A stretch of DNA of 64,000 nt from Photobacterium toruni (GCF_024529955.1 NZ_AP024854.1:1922001-1986000); one strand, 5' to 3'. Shown: positions 32,432 to 42,116, counted from the stretch's first letter. The notes: generated from the sequence alone by a model not told the origin. A program made the numbers and translations.

Positions 32432-32461
32432 AAGCACTGACTAAGGTTGGTGCTTTTTATT
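32432..32461 (+). terminator. Terminator of yciB-yciA
   Basis: AAGCAC-N12-GTGCTT followed by T-rich sequence. Confidence 0.8.
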
Positions 32462-32575
32462 ATTTGCTCAAATCTACTTGTCCACTCTCAATATTTAGTT
32501 AGTATGGTGGCATACTAAAAACAACACGAAACGTTATTCGTGATGTAAACCATAACTAAATAGGGAACGCCTGAT

Positions 32576-32875
32576 ATGTGGTATGTGATTTTTTCTCAAG
32601 ATGTTGAAAATAGTCTAGAACGTCGTATGAGCGTACGTGAGCAACACTTAGCACGTCTAAAAGAACTTCAACAACAAGATCGATTATTAGTCGCGGGGCC
32701 AATGCCAGCTATTGATAATGAAAATCCAGGTGAGGCCGGTTTTACTGGCTCAACCGTTATTGCTGATTTTGAATCGCTAGCACAAGCACAACAATGGGCA
32801 AATGCTGATCCGTATATTGATGCGGGCGTCTACGCAAATGTTATTGTAAAACCATTTAAAAAAGTCTTACCTTAA
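32576..32875 (+). CDS. yciI: YciI family protein
   Basis: 99 residues (E. coli 98). Ferredoxin-like alpha/beta barrel. The putative active His-Asp region ([11 protein letters not shown] and [11 protein letters not shown]) is conserved, but no reaction is proven. Same order yciB-yciA-yciI as in E. coli. Confidence 0.93.
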   Translation: MWYVIFSQDVENSLERRMSVREQHLARLKELQQQDRLLVAGPMPAIDNENPGEAGFTGSTVIADFESLAQAQQWANADPYIDAGVYANVIVKPFKKVLP

Positions 32876-32894
32876 ATATATTCAGGATCAACTT

Positions 32895-33296
32895 GTGAAC
32901 CTAACGACAACAAAAAAATGGCTCGTTACAGCTTTAGGTCTATTTATTCTTGGTGGCTGTGCATCACATGATCAACAAATGGTTGCAGAATCACTAGCAC
33001 AATCACGAGCAGCAGCCATTGATAGTAAAGCACCCTATCCAAAAATTGATGCTTACCAAATAACTCAAGCCTATGCGAGTAAGAATACGGTAAAAATCAA
33101 TATTATTTATGGTGGTAATGGGCGCGTAAAACCCACCGCGGCGATAAAAATGGCCAGTACCAATTACTGTAATAATGCTGAATTAATACCTTTATTTAAA
33201 CATGGGGTTAATTATTTAATTACTATTCGCGATGTTAGCGGTCGACAATTAGTCTCACAAACGCTTTCAGAAGAATATTGTGAATCACTAAAATAA
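32895..33296 (+). CDS. Probable GspS/AspS-type type II secretion pilotin lipoprotein
   Basis: 133 residues. Signal peptide with lipobox LGGC, lipidated Cys22. The mature part has the pattern known from GspS_2/AspS pilotins: QSRAAAIDS helix, NTVKINIIYGG strand, then a Cys in NYCNNAE, GVNYLITIRDVSG and a final Cys in EEYCESLK, likely a disulfide. Such pilotins bring the secretin GspD to the outer membrane. The secretion genes are not in this window, as is normal for vibrio pilotins. GTG start after AGGA. Assignment from remembered family pattern, so moderate. Confidence 0.6.
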   Translation: MNLTTTKKWLVTALGLFILGGCASHDQQMVAESLAQSRAAAIDSKAPYPKIDAYQITQAYASKNTVKINIIYGGNGRVKPTAAIKMASTNYCNNAELIPLFKHGVNYLITIRDVSGRQLVSQTLSEEYCESLK

Positions 33297-33319
33297 GCGG
33301 CACCGTCTATTATAAAAAT

Positions 33320-33377
33320 CCCTAACCAATGAATTGCTCGATATTATTGAGCATTGCTGGTTAGGGCTTTTTTTTTA
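33320..33377. terminator. Strong bidirectional terminator
   Basis: CCCTAACCA and TGGTTAGGG frame an inner hairpin TGCTC/GAGCA, with a T-run of nine on the plus strand and A-rich bases on the other side. It separates the pilotin-like gene from the convergent SbmA-like gene. Confidence 0.92.
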
Positions 33378-33390
33378 CATTCAGCTATAG

Positions 33391-34392
33391 CTACTCAACC
33401 GGTATACTTTCAACGTCAATCGCATCGTTAATCTGTACTTCAAATGCTCGTAACCGTTTATAAATCGACATTAATTCAACAATCGTACTCCATGAATGTA
33501 CCAAAAATTGAAATGATTCTTCTACTTTTCCAAAAGCTCTAAGTATTTGTTGTAATACACCCAAGGTTAATGCTCCTGAAATAATAGCAGGGCCCAGTGC
33601 AATGTAAGGAACAATCACGGTATATTGAATATATGACCACTTTGCAATATCAAAATATAAATAATGCCGATAAAGATTAAAGTAATTTTTGCGAACATTA
33701 AAAAAGAGGTCTTTAACAGTTTCTGGTTTTGCTCGCTGTGGATTATCTTCACCAAACACCAATTCTTTACGATAAGCCGCTTCTACTTTTTGATTTTTAA
33801 ACTCTAAACCAGGTAAACGGATACCAACAATAGCCAATAATACGGTGCCAAATAATGCCGAGATAATTGCTAAATAGACTAACGACCGATCAACACTACC
33901 TATCCATGGTAATTCAGTAACATTCTCACTTAATGTCCACAGAATAGGTAAAAACGCCACTAACGTCATCAAGGAACGCATAAAGCTCACTCCAAGACTT
34001 TCGACAATACGCGCAAAACGCATCGTATCTTCTTGAACCCGTTGCGAAGCTCCCTCTATATGGCTAATTTTATCCCAATGCTTCATGTAATAATCGTTCA
34101 TTGCAGTACGCCAACGAAAGACATAATGACGAACAAAGAAATCGAGAATAACGGCAATAATGATATATACAGACACAATATTGAAGAACTCAATACATCC
34201 TGCTAAAAACTCATCAAATGTCACGGCATTGGGCTTAGCTAATGCTTTTTGAATGAGATCATAAAAACTGCCAAACCATTCATTCACTTCTACGTCTATC
34301 TGCACTTTATACCAAGTAACATATAAAATGATGGCACTACCTACAATCGACCATAAAAACCACCGACGATCGAGAAAGAACGATTTAAACAT
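33391..34392 (-). CDS. SbmA/BacA-family peptide transporter, short form
   Basis: 333 residues against 406 in E. coli SbmA. Proton-driven peptide/antibiotic uptake family. The conserved core is clear: HYVFRWRTAMNDYYM, HIEGASQRVQEDTMRFA, GIRLPGLEFKNQKVEAAYRKELV, VRKNYFNLY and WSTIVELMSIYKRLR. The first membrane region of the enterobacterial protein is missing, the usual state of short vibrio homologues, so this is probably not a truncation. Single gene on its strand. Confidence 0.88.
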   Translation of the reverse strand: MFKSFFLDRRWFLWSIVGSAIILYVTWYKVQIDVEVNEWFGSFYDLIQKALAKPNAVTFDEFLAGCIEFFNIVSVYIIIAVILDFFVRHYVFRWRTAMNDYYMKHWDKISHIEGASQRVQEDTMRFARIVESLGVSFMRSLMTLVAFLPILWTLSENVTELPWIGSVDRSLVYLAIISALFGTVLLAIVGIRLPGLEFKNQKVEAAYRKELVFGEDNPQRAKPETVKDLFFNVRKNYFNLYRHYLYFDIAKWSYIQYTVIVPYIALGPAIISGALTLGVLQQILRAFGKVEESFQFLVHSWSTIVELMSIYKRLRAFEVQINDAIDVESIPVE

Positions 34393-34572
34393 AACTACAC
34401 ATCCTTAATGTATTTGGATTGAGTGCACCCCTTGCACTACGAATAGAATCCATAGACCTTATTGTTAATCACTTATTTCAAGTATTTGCCACCGAACACA
34501 AAAACGCAACACAGTGACCACAATAAAGGTCATATAATTCATTATAATAAACAAATTACTCCTAATTTTAGA

Positions 34573-34625
34573 TAAAAAAATCCCTTATTTACTCCGAACT
34601 AAAACTAGTAGAGTCGATAAGGGAT
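34573..34625 (-). terminator. Terminator of the RlmI-like methyltransferase gene
   Basis: ATCCCTTAT (34580-34588) and ATAAGGGAT (34617-34625) with inner ACTC/GAGT pairing; a T-run follows on the minus strand. Confidence 0.88.
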
Positions 34626-34659
34626 AGTTATTTTAGCGGTTTATATAATCGCTATAAAC

Positions 34660-35601
34660 TTAGCACTGACGCTCAAAAACTAAGGCTTTCAGCCCTGCTT
34701 CTGGTTCAATATCAGCAAATTCAGCGGGATTGTCTAACCGATGAGAGAACACCATATCAGGTGCTTCAACAGCCATGCCATCAATTAAAAATTGACTGGT
34801 TAACGTCGGATCATTAACACAAGCTAAAACAATACCATCAGTGGTTAATAATTCAGGTAAACGACGTAAAATCTTTTGGTAATCTTTGGTCAGCGCAAAA
34901 CTGCCTTTTTGAAATGATGGCGGATCAATAATGATTAAATCATAAGGACCCATCTTGCGAACCTTGCCCCATGACTTAAATAATTCATGGCCTAAGAAGC
35001 TTACTTTCTTCAAATCATGGTTATTTAGATGATGGTTATCACGCCCACGACTTAACGCTGCTTTTGCCATATCAAGATTAACAACATAGTCTGCGCCACC
35101 AGCAATCGCGGCCACAGAAAAGCCACAAGTATAAGCAAATAAATTTAGTACTCGCTTACCTGCTGCATGCTCACGTACCCAATCACGACCATAACGCATA
35201 TCTAAAAACAGACCGTTATTTTGATTACGCCCTAAATCTAACTTATATGTTAAACCACTTTCAATAACATCTTGATAGTCAGAGCTTTGTCCCCACACTA
35301 CATCCATCGGCGAACCTTGACGATCTCGATGTTGCAGTAATAAAGAACGTGCTCCACTTGCTTGCCAAATCTCTGTTTGTGTTAATGCTGTCAACAAATC
35401 CGTTAATGCTTGCATAAAATCAGCATCAGGCTCTTTGAATAAGGAAACCAGTACTTGACCTTGAAGCCAATCAACAGTGATTTGTTCTAGCCCAAGCCAA
35501 CAGCGACCGCGGCCATGAAACAATCGGCGAACTTCTGACGGTGGTGTCGCTAAAGCCGTTAATAAATGGGCTTCTAAAGTAGGTAAAGCGCTAATTTCCA
35601 T
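34660..35601 (-). CDS. RlmI/RlmK-like class I SAM methyltransferase
   Basis: 313 residues from ATG 35601. The Methyltrans_SAM core has LNLFAYTCGFSVAA (SAM site), NLDMAKAALSRGRDN, and the catalytic-loop motif IIDPPSFQKG. Close relatives methylate rRNA (RlmI type), but this one lacks an obvious PUA domain and its target is unknown. A TTG 21 bases upstream is an alternative start; neither has a strong ribosome site. Confidence 0.85.
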   Translation of the reverse strand: MEISALPTLEAHLLTALATPPSEVRRLFHGRGRCWLGLEQITVDWLQGQVLVSLFKEPDADFMQALTDLLTALTQTEIWQASGARSLLLQHRDRQGSPMDVVWGQSSDYQDVIESGLTYKLDLGRNQNNGLFLDMRYGRDWVREHAAGKRVLNLFAYTCGFSVAAIAGGADYVVNLDMAKAALSRGRDNHHLNNHDLKKVSFLGHELFKSWGKVRKMGPYDLIIIDPPSFQKGSFALTKDYQKILRRLPELLTTDGIVLACVNDPTLTSQFLIDGMAVEAPDMVFSHRLDNPAEFADIEPEAGLKALVFERQC

Positions 35602-35685
35602 AACATCATTCAAAGTAGTCAATTAAGGCGGGCTATTCTATACGTTGATCCTCAGAATACCAACCGCAGGATAAAATAGAATCAT

Positions 35686-35895
35686 TTACTGATGTTGTGC
35701 ACGTAATACATATTCGACTGAATAATCGATAAGGCTTGTGGAATGTAAGGTTAGTGTTGCTGATGAAGAAATAAAATGACGCGGGGTTGTTTCAGGTAAT
35801 ATTAAATATTGTTGGGCACGATTTCGACGATGATGTGATTGACGTTTTTGTTGAGAAACTCGCATTTTTAACGTACGTGAATGAGCACTGCGCAT
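35686..35895 (-). CDS. Small basic hypothetical protein
   Basis: 69 codons from ATG with AGAGG seven bases upstream. The N-terminal half is rich in Arg, Lys, Gln and His (RVSQQKRQSHHRRNRAQQ), the rest is neutral. No domain is recognised. The ribosome site and separate location between two minus-strand genes support a real gene; nucleic-acid binding would be a guess. Confidence 0.5.
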   Translation of the reverse strand: MRSAHSRTLKMRVSQQKRQSHHRRNRAQQYLILPETTPRHFISSSATLTLHSTSLIDYSVEYVLRAQHQ

Positions 35896-36033
35896 TGTAA
35901 ACCTCTAACTAATACATTCTCTGCCATAGTATAAGTTATCAATACTAAAAAGAAATGCACATCCACGTTTTATCAATCAACCGCTCACAATATACCCAAT
36001 AAGTATCTAATTGTATGTGTTTAAATCATGATA

Positions 36034-36720
36034 TTACTTTTTATTGGCTAATACAGGCCATGATAACGTCCAAGGCTGCTGCCATTCGGTTAATGCCAGC
36101 TCAGCTTCTGCTGTCGACCATAATTGCCCTACACTTGGTAAACATAAAAATTGTTGTAATTCACCTTGATAGGGGAAACGTAAACCATATGCGTGTAAAT
36201 AGCCGCGATCTGCCGCCTCATTACCATAAATATCATCACCAGTAATACCAGAACCGACACTACGCAATGCCACTCGAATTTGATGCGTTTTACCAGTATG
36301 TGGTTTGCACAAAAATATTCGACGCCCCTCGCCTGCCGCTGCTGAGAAAAATTGAGTAATGGCAGGATTTTCTTTAGTTGTTTCTAGCTTCCAACTACTA
36401 CGACGTGAACGGGTCATATCACCAATCACAACACCTTGTTTTTTCTTTGGCTTTTTAGTACCAATCGCCACATAAAACTTCTCAACTCGACGATCAGCAA
36501 AATTAGCACATAGTGCAGCGGCTGCCGTTTTATTGCGCCCAAGTAGCAATAACCCTGACGTCATTTTATCAAGTCGATGAATAAGATACAGTTTTTCATC
36601 GCCAGTTTGCTCAGCAACAGCGGCAAGTAATGGCTGCTCATTATCATCTTTATGAACACTGATCCCGGGGTGTTTATTAATAACTAAGAAATCAGAGTGC
36701 TGGTAAACAAGATCAAACAT
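36034..36720 (-). CDS. RluA-family pseudouridine synthase (TIGR01621 type)
   Basis: 228 residues. The catalytic Asp is in IHRLDKMTSGLLLLGRN; other family marks are NKHPGISVHKD at the start and PHTGKTHQIRVAL before the C terminus. No S4 domain. Shorter than RluA/C/D; matches the TIGR01621 group found in vibrios, whose RNA target is unknown to me. Confidence 0.88.
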   Translation of the reverse strand: MFDLVYQHSDFLVINKHPGISVHKDDNEQPLLAAVAEQTGDEKLYLIHRLDKMTSGLLLLGRNKTAAAALCANFADRRVEKFYVAIGTKKPKKKQGVVIGDMTRSRRSSWKLETTKENPAITQFFSAAAGEGRRIFLCKPHTGKTHQIRVALRSVGSGITGDDIYGNEAADRGYLHAYGLRFPYQGELQQFLCLPSVGQLWSTAEAELALTEWQQPWTLSWPVLANKK

Positions 36721-37021
36721 AATTGAACATAACGCCTTTACGGTACAAAGATGCCGCGAGTATAACCAGCCACTAAAAAAAGAAAAGTATTAAGGTTAAA
36801 GTTATAACAGCACATCATATTTAATCATGACTTCAAGTAATTAAATATCATCATATATCTCTTTTATTCCCTTACTTTTTTATATTAAAAATGGTAATGC
36901 TTCCTCAAAAATAGTCTTGATAAATAAACATAAGTATTAAAGAGCACTGAATATTAGGTTTTTTTTTCGTTTCAATGCACTATATATACAAATTGTATTT
37001 ATATATTGATGAAGTTATTTG
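36721..37021. other. Divergent intergenic region before clsA
   Basis: AT-rich gap of about 300 bases between the pseudouridine synthase gene and clsA; nothing beyond presumed promoters is seen. Confidence 0.4.
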
Positions 37022-38482
37022 ATGGAACAGTTTTATCAAATCTTAACGTGGATTGGCATCTTTGCCTATTGGTTGCTAATTGCATCAGTCACTGTCCGCG
37101 TCGTCTTTAAACGCCGAGCTGTTGGTGTGTCTCTCGCATGGATGATGATTATTTATATCGTTCCCATTGGCGGTGTTATTGCATACCTGTTATTTGGCGA
37201 ATTAAATCTTGGAAAAAAACGTGCTGAACGCGCTCGAGAGATGTTTTTTCCTTTTGCAAGTTGGTTTCAATGTCTGACTGATTGTCCTGATCATCAACCA
37301 CAAAATATGAGTGATGTGGCAAAACCAATTAGCGACCTGTGTGAAAACCGTCTTGGTTTGCCTGGATTAGTCGGTAATCAACTATCATTAAAATCATCAA
37401 CTGATGAAATTTTACGATCGCTTATTTCTGATATTAATAACGCTCAACATGCAATCCACCTAGAATTTTACATTTGGTATCCTGGCGGTCTTGCTGATGA
37501 AGTCGGTGTCGCTCTAATTAAAGCCGCAAAACGTGGTATTAGAATTCGAGTATTGCTTGATTCAGCAGGGAGTATGCGTTTTTTCCGTTCTCATTGGCCG
37601 AAATTACTCCGTGGTGCAGGCATTGAGCTTGTAGAAGCACTTGCTGTATCACCTTTTCGTATGTTCTTACGCCGTTTAGATTTACGTCAACACCGTAAAA
37701 TAGTCGTTATTGATGATAATATTGCTTATACAGGTTCAATGAACTTAGTTGATCCGGCGTTCTTTAAAGTCGATGCTGGTGTCGGCCAGTGGGTCGATGT
37801 TATGGTCAGGATCAGCGGTCCTACTGTTTCGGTACTTAATTGTATTCAAGCGTGGGATTGGGAAGTTGAAACGGGGCAACGGTTTTTACCTCCGCTACCA
37901 ACTTGCAAAATATTGACTGAAGATGAACCTGAATATGACACCGTACAAGTGATCCCCTCAGGTCCGGGTATGCCCGATGATATTATTCATCAAGTATTAC
38001 TGCTAAGTATTTATCAAGCAAAGAAAAGTATTGTTATCACCACACCTTACTTTGTGCCAAGTGAACACTTATTACATGCGATGAAAGGTGCTGCAGAACG
38101 TAATATTGCGGTTCATATTGTGCTACCAAATAAAAATGATTCGACCATGGTTGAATGGGCTAGCCGTTCTTTCTTTAGTGATTTATTAAAATCAGGGGTA
38201 CATATTCATCGCTTTCATGGTGGCCTATTACACACTAAATCAGTTGTAATTGATGATACGCACTGTTTAATTGGTACGGTTAACCTTGATATGCGCAGTT
38301 TATGGCTCAATTTTGAAGTCACCATGGCGGTGGATAATCTTGAATTTACGCATAAGCTGAGCCAATTACAGCAAAGTTACATTGCAAACTCAGAACCGGT
38401 AGATAAAGAACAATGGGAAAAACGCTCGGTACGTAATAAGTTTGGTGAACGCTTCTTCTACATGTTTAGTCCATTATTATAA
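37022..38482 (+). CDS. clsA: Cardiolipin synthase A
   Basis: 486 residues, the same as E. coli ClsA. Two N-terminal membrane segments, then two phospholipase D motifs: HRKIVVIDDNIAYTGSMN (about residue 223) and HTKSVVIDDTHCLIGTVN (about 403). Joins two phosphatidylglycerols to cardiolipin at the inner membrane. ATG at 37022 directly follows a TTG that is a less likely start. Monocistronic. Confidence 0.95.
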   Translation: MEQFYQILTWIGIFAYWLLIASVTVRVVFKRRAVGVSLAWMMIIYIVPIGGVIAYLLFGELNLGKKRAERAREMFFPFASWFQCLTDCPDHQPQNMSDVAKPISDLCENRLGLPGLVGNQLSLKSSTDEILRSLISDINNAQHAIHLEFYIWYPGGLADEVGVALIKAAKRGIRIRVLLDSAGSMRFFRSHWPKLLRGAGIELVEALAVSPFRMFLRRLDLRQHRKIVVIDDNIAYTGSMNLVDPAFFKVDAGVGQWVDVMVRISGPTVSVLNCIQAWDWEVETGQRFLPPLPTCKILTEDEPEYDTVQVIPSGPGMPDDIIHQVLLLSIYQAKKSIVITTPYFVPSEHLLHAMKGAAERNIAVHIVLPNKNDSTMVEWASRSFFSDLLKSGVHIHRFHGGLLHTKSVVIDDTHCLIGTVNLDMRSLWLNFEVTMAVDNLEFTHKLSQLQQSYIANSEPVDKEQWEKRSVRNKFGERFFYMFSPLL

Positions 38483-38489
38483 GGCGGTT

Positions 38490-38598
38490 AATGTACTGCG
38501 ATCCTATTCCTTAAGTCGTCATCTTTTAAAAGAGATCCCTATCGCCCTTGAGGGGGTTCGTAGGGAATGACGGAAGAGGTCATGACGGTAGGTACATT
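38490..38598. repeat. Nested inverted repeat element after clsA
   Basis: Four arm pairs nest around one centre: AATGTAC/GTACATT (38490/38592), CGTCAT/ATGACG (38517/38582), CCCTA/TAGGG (38537/38561) and CCCT/AGGG (38545/38551). TAGGGAATGACGG at 38561-38573 recurs at 42053-42065, so this is probably a dispersed extragenic palindrome. Confidence 0.6.
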
Positions 38599-38660
38599 AC
38601 ATTAAGTCTAAAACTTATCATGATTAGTCTAACTCAATGATAGTTTAATGATAAAAACAA

Positions 38661-38689
38661 AAACGCCTCAACTAGTGAGGCGTTTTTTA
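38661..38689. terminator. Terminator between clsA and yiaY
   Basis: ACGCCTC-AACTA-GTGAGGCGT type stem with A-run before and six T after; works in both directions. Confidence 0.9.
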
Positions 38690-38730
38690 TACATATTGAT
38701 AGCGAGTATTAGTATCAATAATATCGACGA

Positions 38731-39879
38731 TTACATTGCAGCCATAAAGATTTGTGAAATTTCTTCATGTGTAGCTTGTTTAGGGTTAGTAAAACCACAC
38801 GCATCTTTCAGTGCATTATCAGCTAACAATGAAATATCTTCAGCCTTCACATTAAGATCTTTTAAGCCAGCAGGAATACCAACATCTTGTGATAACGCCA
38901 TAATTGCATCAATTGCAGCGTCTGCGCCTTGCTGTGGTGTCATCTCACTTACATTCACACCCATCGCTGCAGCAACATCACGTAAACGCTCAGGACAAAC
39001 TTGTGCGTTATAACGTTGAACATGTGGCAACAATACAGCGTTACATACGCCGTGTGGTAGATTATAAAAACCACCCAACTGGTGCGCCATTGCATGAACA
39101 TAACCTAGCGACGCATTGTTAAATGCCATACCCGCCATAAATTGCGCATAAGCCATTTGCTCACGTGCATTTAAGTTTTGACCATCTTTAACTGCTGTAC
39201 GTAAGTTAGCTTCAATCAATTCAATCGCTTTAATAGCAACAGCATCTGTAATTGGTGTTGCAGCAATAGAAACATAAGCCTCAATAGCATGAGTTAATGC
39301 ATCCATACCTGTTGCAGCCGTTAGTGACGCAGGTTTAGCTAGCATTAATTTAGGATCATTAACTGACATTAATGGCGTGGTATTTTTATCCACAATCGCC
39401 ATTTTAATGTGACGCGCTTCATCAGTAATAATACAGAAACGTGTCATTTCAGAAGCAGTACCAGCGGTTGTATTAATTGCTACAACAGGTAATTGTGGTT
39501 TTGCAGAACGATCAACACCTTCGTAATCACCAATTTGACCACCATTCGCAGCTAGTAATGCAATACCTTTTGCACAATCATGAGGTGAACCCCCACCTAA
39601 TGAAATAACAAAGTCACAACCGTTGTCTTTTAACAGTGTTAAGCCTTGATCAACATTCGTAATGGTTGGATTTGGTTGAGTACCAGCGTAAACAACTGAA
39701 TCGATACCACGCTCAGTTAATAGCACTGCAACTTGCGTAACAACACCAATTTCGTTTAAGACTTTATCCGTTACAATTAATGCTTTCTTAAAACCGTGAG
39801 CCTTAATTGCATCAGCCGCTTCTGTTAAACAACCTGCGCCCATAAAGTTAACACTTGGAATGTAAAATGCACTGCTCAT
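38731..39879 (-). CDS. yiaY: Iron-containing alcohol dehydrogenase YiaY
   Basis: 382 residues. Group III Fe-ADH, close over its full length to E. coli YiaY (383), with [16 protein letters not shown] (cofactor site), [16 protein letters not shown], and metal ligands in [12 protein letters not shown] and [16 protein letters not shown]. Relatives act on L-threonine, lactaldehyde or ethanol; substrate uncertain. A palindrome 200 bases upstream may be its operator. ATG at 39879 after AAGG. Confidence 0.93.
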   Translation of the reverse strand: MSSAFYIPSVNFMGAGCLTEAADAIKAHGFKKALIVTDKVLNEIGVVTQVAVLLTERGIDSVVYAGTQPNPTITNVDQGLTLLKDNGCDFVISLGGGSPHDCAKGIALLAANGGQIGDYEGVDRSAKPQLPVVAINTTAGTASEMTRFCIITDEARHIKMAIVDKNTTPLMSVNDPKLMLAKPASLTAATGMDALTHAIEAYVSIAATPITDAVAIKAIELIEANLRTAVKDGQNLNAREQMAYAQFMAGMAFNNASLGYVHAMAHQLGGFYNLPHGVCNAVLLPHVQRYNAQVCPERLRDVAAAMGVNVSEMTPQQGADAAIDAIMALSQDVGIPAGLKDLNVKAEDISLLADNALKDACGFTNPKQATHEEISQIFMAAM

Positions 39880-40082
39880 AATAACTTACCTTATTTTTCA
39901 AATACTCATTATTAAATATGTCTCATTCTATAAAACAGCTTTAAATAATGACATTCAGCTTGAATACGTATTAGGTATTTTTACGCCTTTGATTTTAAAA
40001 TCTATTTGATCTAAAACAAGTATTGAAAAAACACTGTAAATTATCTATCAGACTATGAACTAGATCCCAAAAATTCACAGAA

Positions 40083-40104
40083 ATTGTTTCTCAATAGAAA
40101 CAAT
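40083..40104. promoter_or_regulatory. Operator-like palindrome upstream of yiaY
   Basis: ATTGTTTC-TCAATA-GAAACAAT: perfect 8-base arms with a 6-base centre, the shape of a dimeric repressor site. It lies 204 bases before yiaY and 230 before the small lipoprotein gene. No regulator can be named. Confidence 0.45.
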
Positions 40105-40333
40105 ACTATTCATCAAGGAAACATAAAACGCTTAAATAGCCGATGAAGCAGTATCACGTTTCAATTTAATCGGTACAAAAATCCAGTAAATGATTGTTTT
40201 ATCATCTTACCACCATAGCAATTTCCCCCTACTATGCGATTAATGCAGCATCTTATTACTCTTACCGCTTGAGAATATTCACTCTTGACCGACGTGAGCA
40301 TTCCTACACTACATATTTGTTAGGTGGAACATT

Positions 40334-40423
40334 ATGACGTTTAAATTGACTCCGATTGCTATTTCGCTGGTATTGTCACTAGGTTTATTTGGGTGTAACA
40401 ATGACAATAATAATCAATTATAA
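40334..40423 (+). CDS. 29-residue lipoprotein precursor
   Basis: MTFKLTPIAISLVLSLGL then FGC and an Asn/Asp-rich tail; 29 codons in all. It has a full lipoprotein signal peptide with lipobox LFGC at Cys21, but only nine residues would remain after processing. AGGTGG precedes the ATG, and a strong terminator starts directly after the stop, so it looks like a complete transcription unit. Alternatives are a truncated remnant of a larger lipoprotein or a regulatory RNA with an ORF. Not recognised in any family I know. Confidence 0.6.
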   Translation: MTFKLTPIAISLVLSLGLFGCNNDNNNQL

Positions 40424-40460
40424 AAAAATCCCTCGTTACTACTAACGAGGGATTTTTTTA
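40422..40460. terminator. Bidirectional terminator, lipoprotein gene / rhlE-like
   Basis: ATCCCTCGTTA-CTAC-TAACGAGGGAT with A- and T-runs on either side. Confidence 0.93.
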
Positions 40461-40503
40461 GTTCATGTACTGATAAAAAAAGCGACCAGTATAATAATCT
40501 GTC

Positions 40504-41778
40504 TTATGACCAAAAATCATCAACAGGGGCTGGTTTGTTTTTACGTTTCTTTTTACCTGTACCTTCAGGTTTTGCCATTGGCTTTTCTGCCGCTAACAAC
40601 ATTTCAGATTCATCGACTTCAAAACCCGCCACTTGTTCACGTTCGAGTCGAACTTTATTCTTCTTCTCGATAACTTTAAAGTGATGGCTATCTTCATAAT
40701 CAATCAATGATAATGCTAAACCCACCTCACCCGCACGACCACTACGACCAATACGGTGCATATAATCTGCTGGGCTACGCGGTAAATCAAAGTTAATCAC
40801 TACTGGTAACTTTTCAATATCAAGACCGCGTGCTGCAATGTCTGTTGCAATTAGTACTTCTATGTCACCTAATTTAAATGCTTCTAATACACGTGTTCGC
40901 GCACCTTGGCCTTTATCACCATGGAATACTTCTGCACAAATACCACGTCGAGAAAGCTTATCCGCTAGGTGTTCACAACTATTTTTAGCATTCACAAATA
41001 TAAGCGTTTGACGCCACTGATTTTCTTTAATTAAATGCGCTAATACTGCTGTTTTTTCACCTTTATTTACGGTAAAAACACGTTGAACTAACGTACTTGC
41101 ATCAACACTTTGTAATTGAAGCTCAACTGGATCGTTAAGTAACGCTTGAGTTAGCATCTTAACTTGTTCAGGGAACGTTGCTGAGAATAATAATGTTTGC
41201 TTTTTGTTAGGTAACAATGCCAATAATGCAGACAGTTCTTCTGTAAAACCAAGACTTAGCATACGGTCAGCTTCATCAAGTACTAAGGTTTTAACGCGAT
41301 CAAGCTTAATAGCATTACTTGAAATCAAATCCAATAATCGACCCGGTGTTGCCACTAAGATATCAGTACCGCCACGTAAGGCTAGCATTTGAGTATTTAC
41401 TGATACGCCACCAAATACAGCAACAGTTTTAATTGCACCGTTAAAATGTGTCGCATAAGATTTAATGCTATCTGCAACTTGTTTTGCTAATTCACGCGTT
41501 GGTACTAACACCAACCCAGTAACATAGTTACCCTTAGCGTTTTTATTCTCAGTAGCTTTAGCTTGATACAGCTGTTGTAATAACGGCAAAGCAAATGTTG
41601 CTGTTTTACCTGAACCTGTATTTGCACCCGCAATTAAGTCACGTCCCGCTAAGACACTTGGAATAGCTTGTGCTTGAATAGGCGTTGGCTGTTGGTATTC
41701 CAGCTCCGTTAATCGTGCTAACAAAGGTGAAATTAGGCCAAGTTCAGCAAAGTTGGCAGGTGTTGTTGTCGTCGTCAT
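40504..41778 (-). CDS. DEAD-box RNA helicase, RhlE-like
   Basis: 424 residues. All helicase motifs are present: Q motif QQPTPIQAQAIP, Walker A ANTGSGKT, PTRELA, GG, TPGRLLDL, DEAD in VLDEADRMLSLGF, SAT in LFSATFP, and the C-terminal ATDIAARGLDIE and HRIGRSGR. The tail is Lys-rich. Such enzymes remodel ribosomal precursors or mRNAs. RhlE is the nearest E. coli type; orthology is not certain, so no symbol is given. Confidence 0.9.
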   Translation of the reverse strand: MTTTTTPANFAELGLISPLLARLTELEYQQPTPIQAQAIPSVLAGRDLIAGANTGSGKTATFALPLLQQLYQAKATENKNAKGNYVTGLVLVPTRELAKQVADSIKSYATHFNGAIKTVAVFGGVSVNTQMLALRGGTDILVATPGRLLDLISSNAIKLDRVKTLVLDEADRMLSLGFTEELSALLALLPNKKQTLLFSATFPEQVKMLTQALLNDPVELQLQSVDASTLVQRVFTVNKGEKTAVLAHLIKENQWRQTLIFVNAKNSCEHLADKLSRRGICAEVFHGDKGQGARTRVLEAFKLGDIEVLIATDIAARGLDIEKLPVVINFDLPRSPADYMHRIGRSGRAGEVGLALSLIDYEDSHHFKVIEKKNKVRLEREQVAGFEVDESEMLLAAEKPMAKPEGTGKKKRKNKPAPVDDFWS

Positions 41779-42084
41779 TAATATGCAGGCTCAAAACTAA
41801 AATAATTCCTGTTATTTTAGCTTATTTAAGCAGTACTCAGTTAGTGATATTCCTTTATAAAGGGTAACTGATGTATTTGTGGGAAGTTTATGACGCTATT
41901 ACGGGTGGGTTATTCGACGTCATGTCGAAAGCTAAACTATCATGCCAGTGAGTATATAAAGACGCCGGTAAAGAGAGACTAAAGTATCAGCCAAAACAAT
42001 AATGCTACAACACGCTAATCGTAGATTATCTATCTCGTGCGTAACCTCACTGTAGGGAATGACGGAGTGTTTGACGTAAAAAAA
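41779..42084. other. Spacer between helicase gene and tRNA tail repeats
   Basis: No gene. Contains TTCGAC-GTCAT-GTCGAA (41913-41929) and a copy of TAGGGAATGACGG (42053-42065) shared with the palindromic element after clsA. Confidence 0.45.
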
Positions 42085-42116
42085 ACATTAACTTTCGTTA
42101 ACGGCTTTCTTGAATG

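Noticed and set aside
33391..34392. SbmA-like gene as a truncated pseudogene
   Set aside because: The frame is intact with a proper start and terminator, and short homologues are usual in vibrios.
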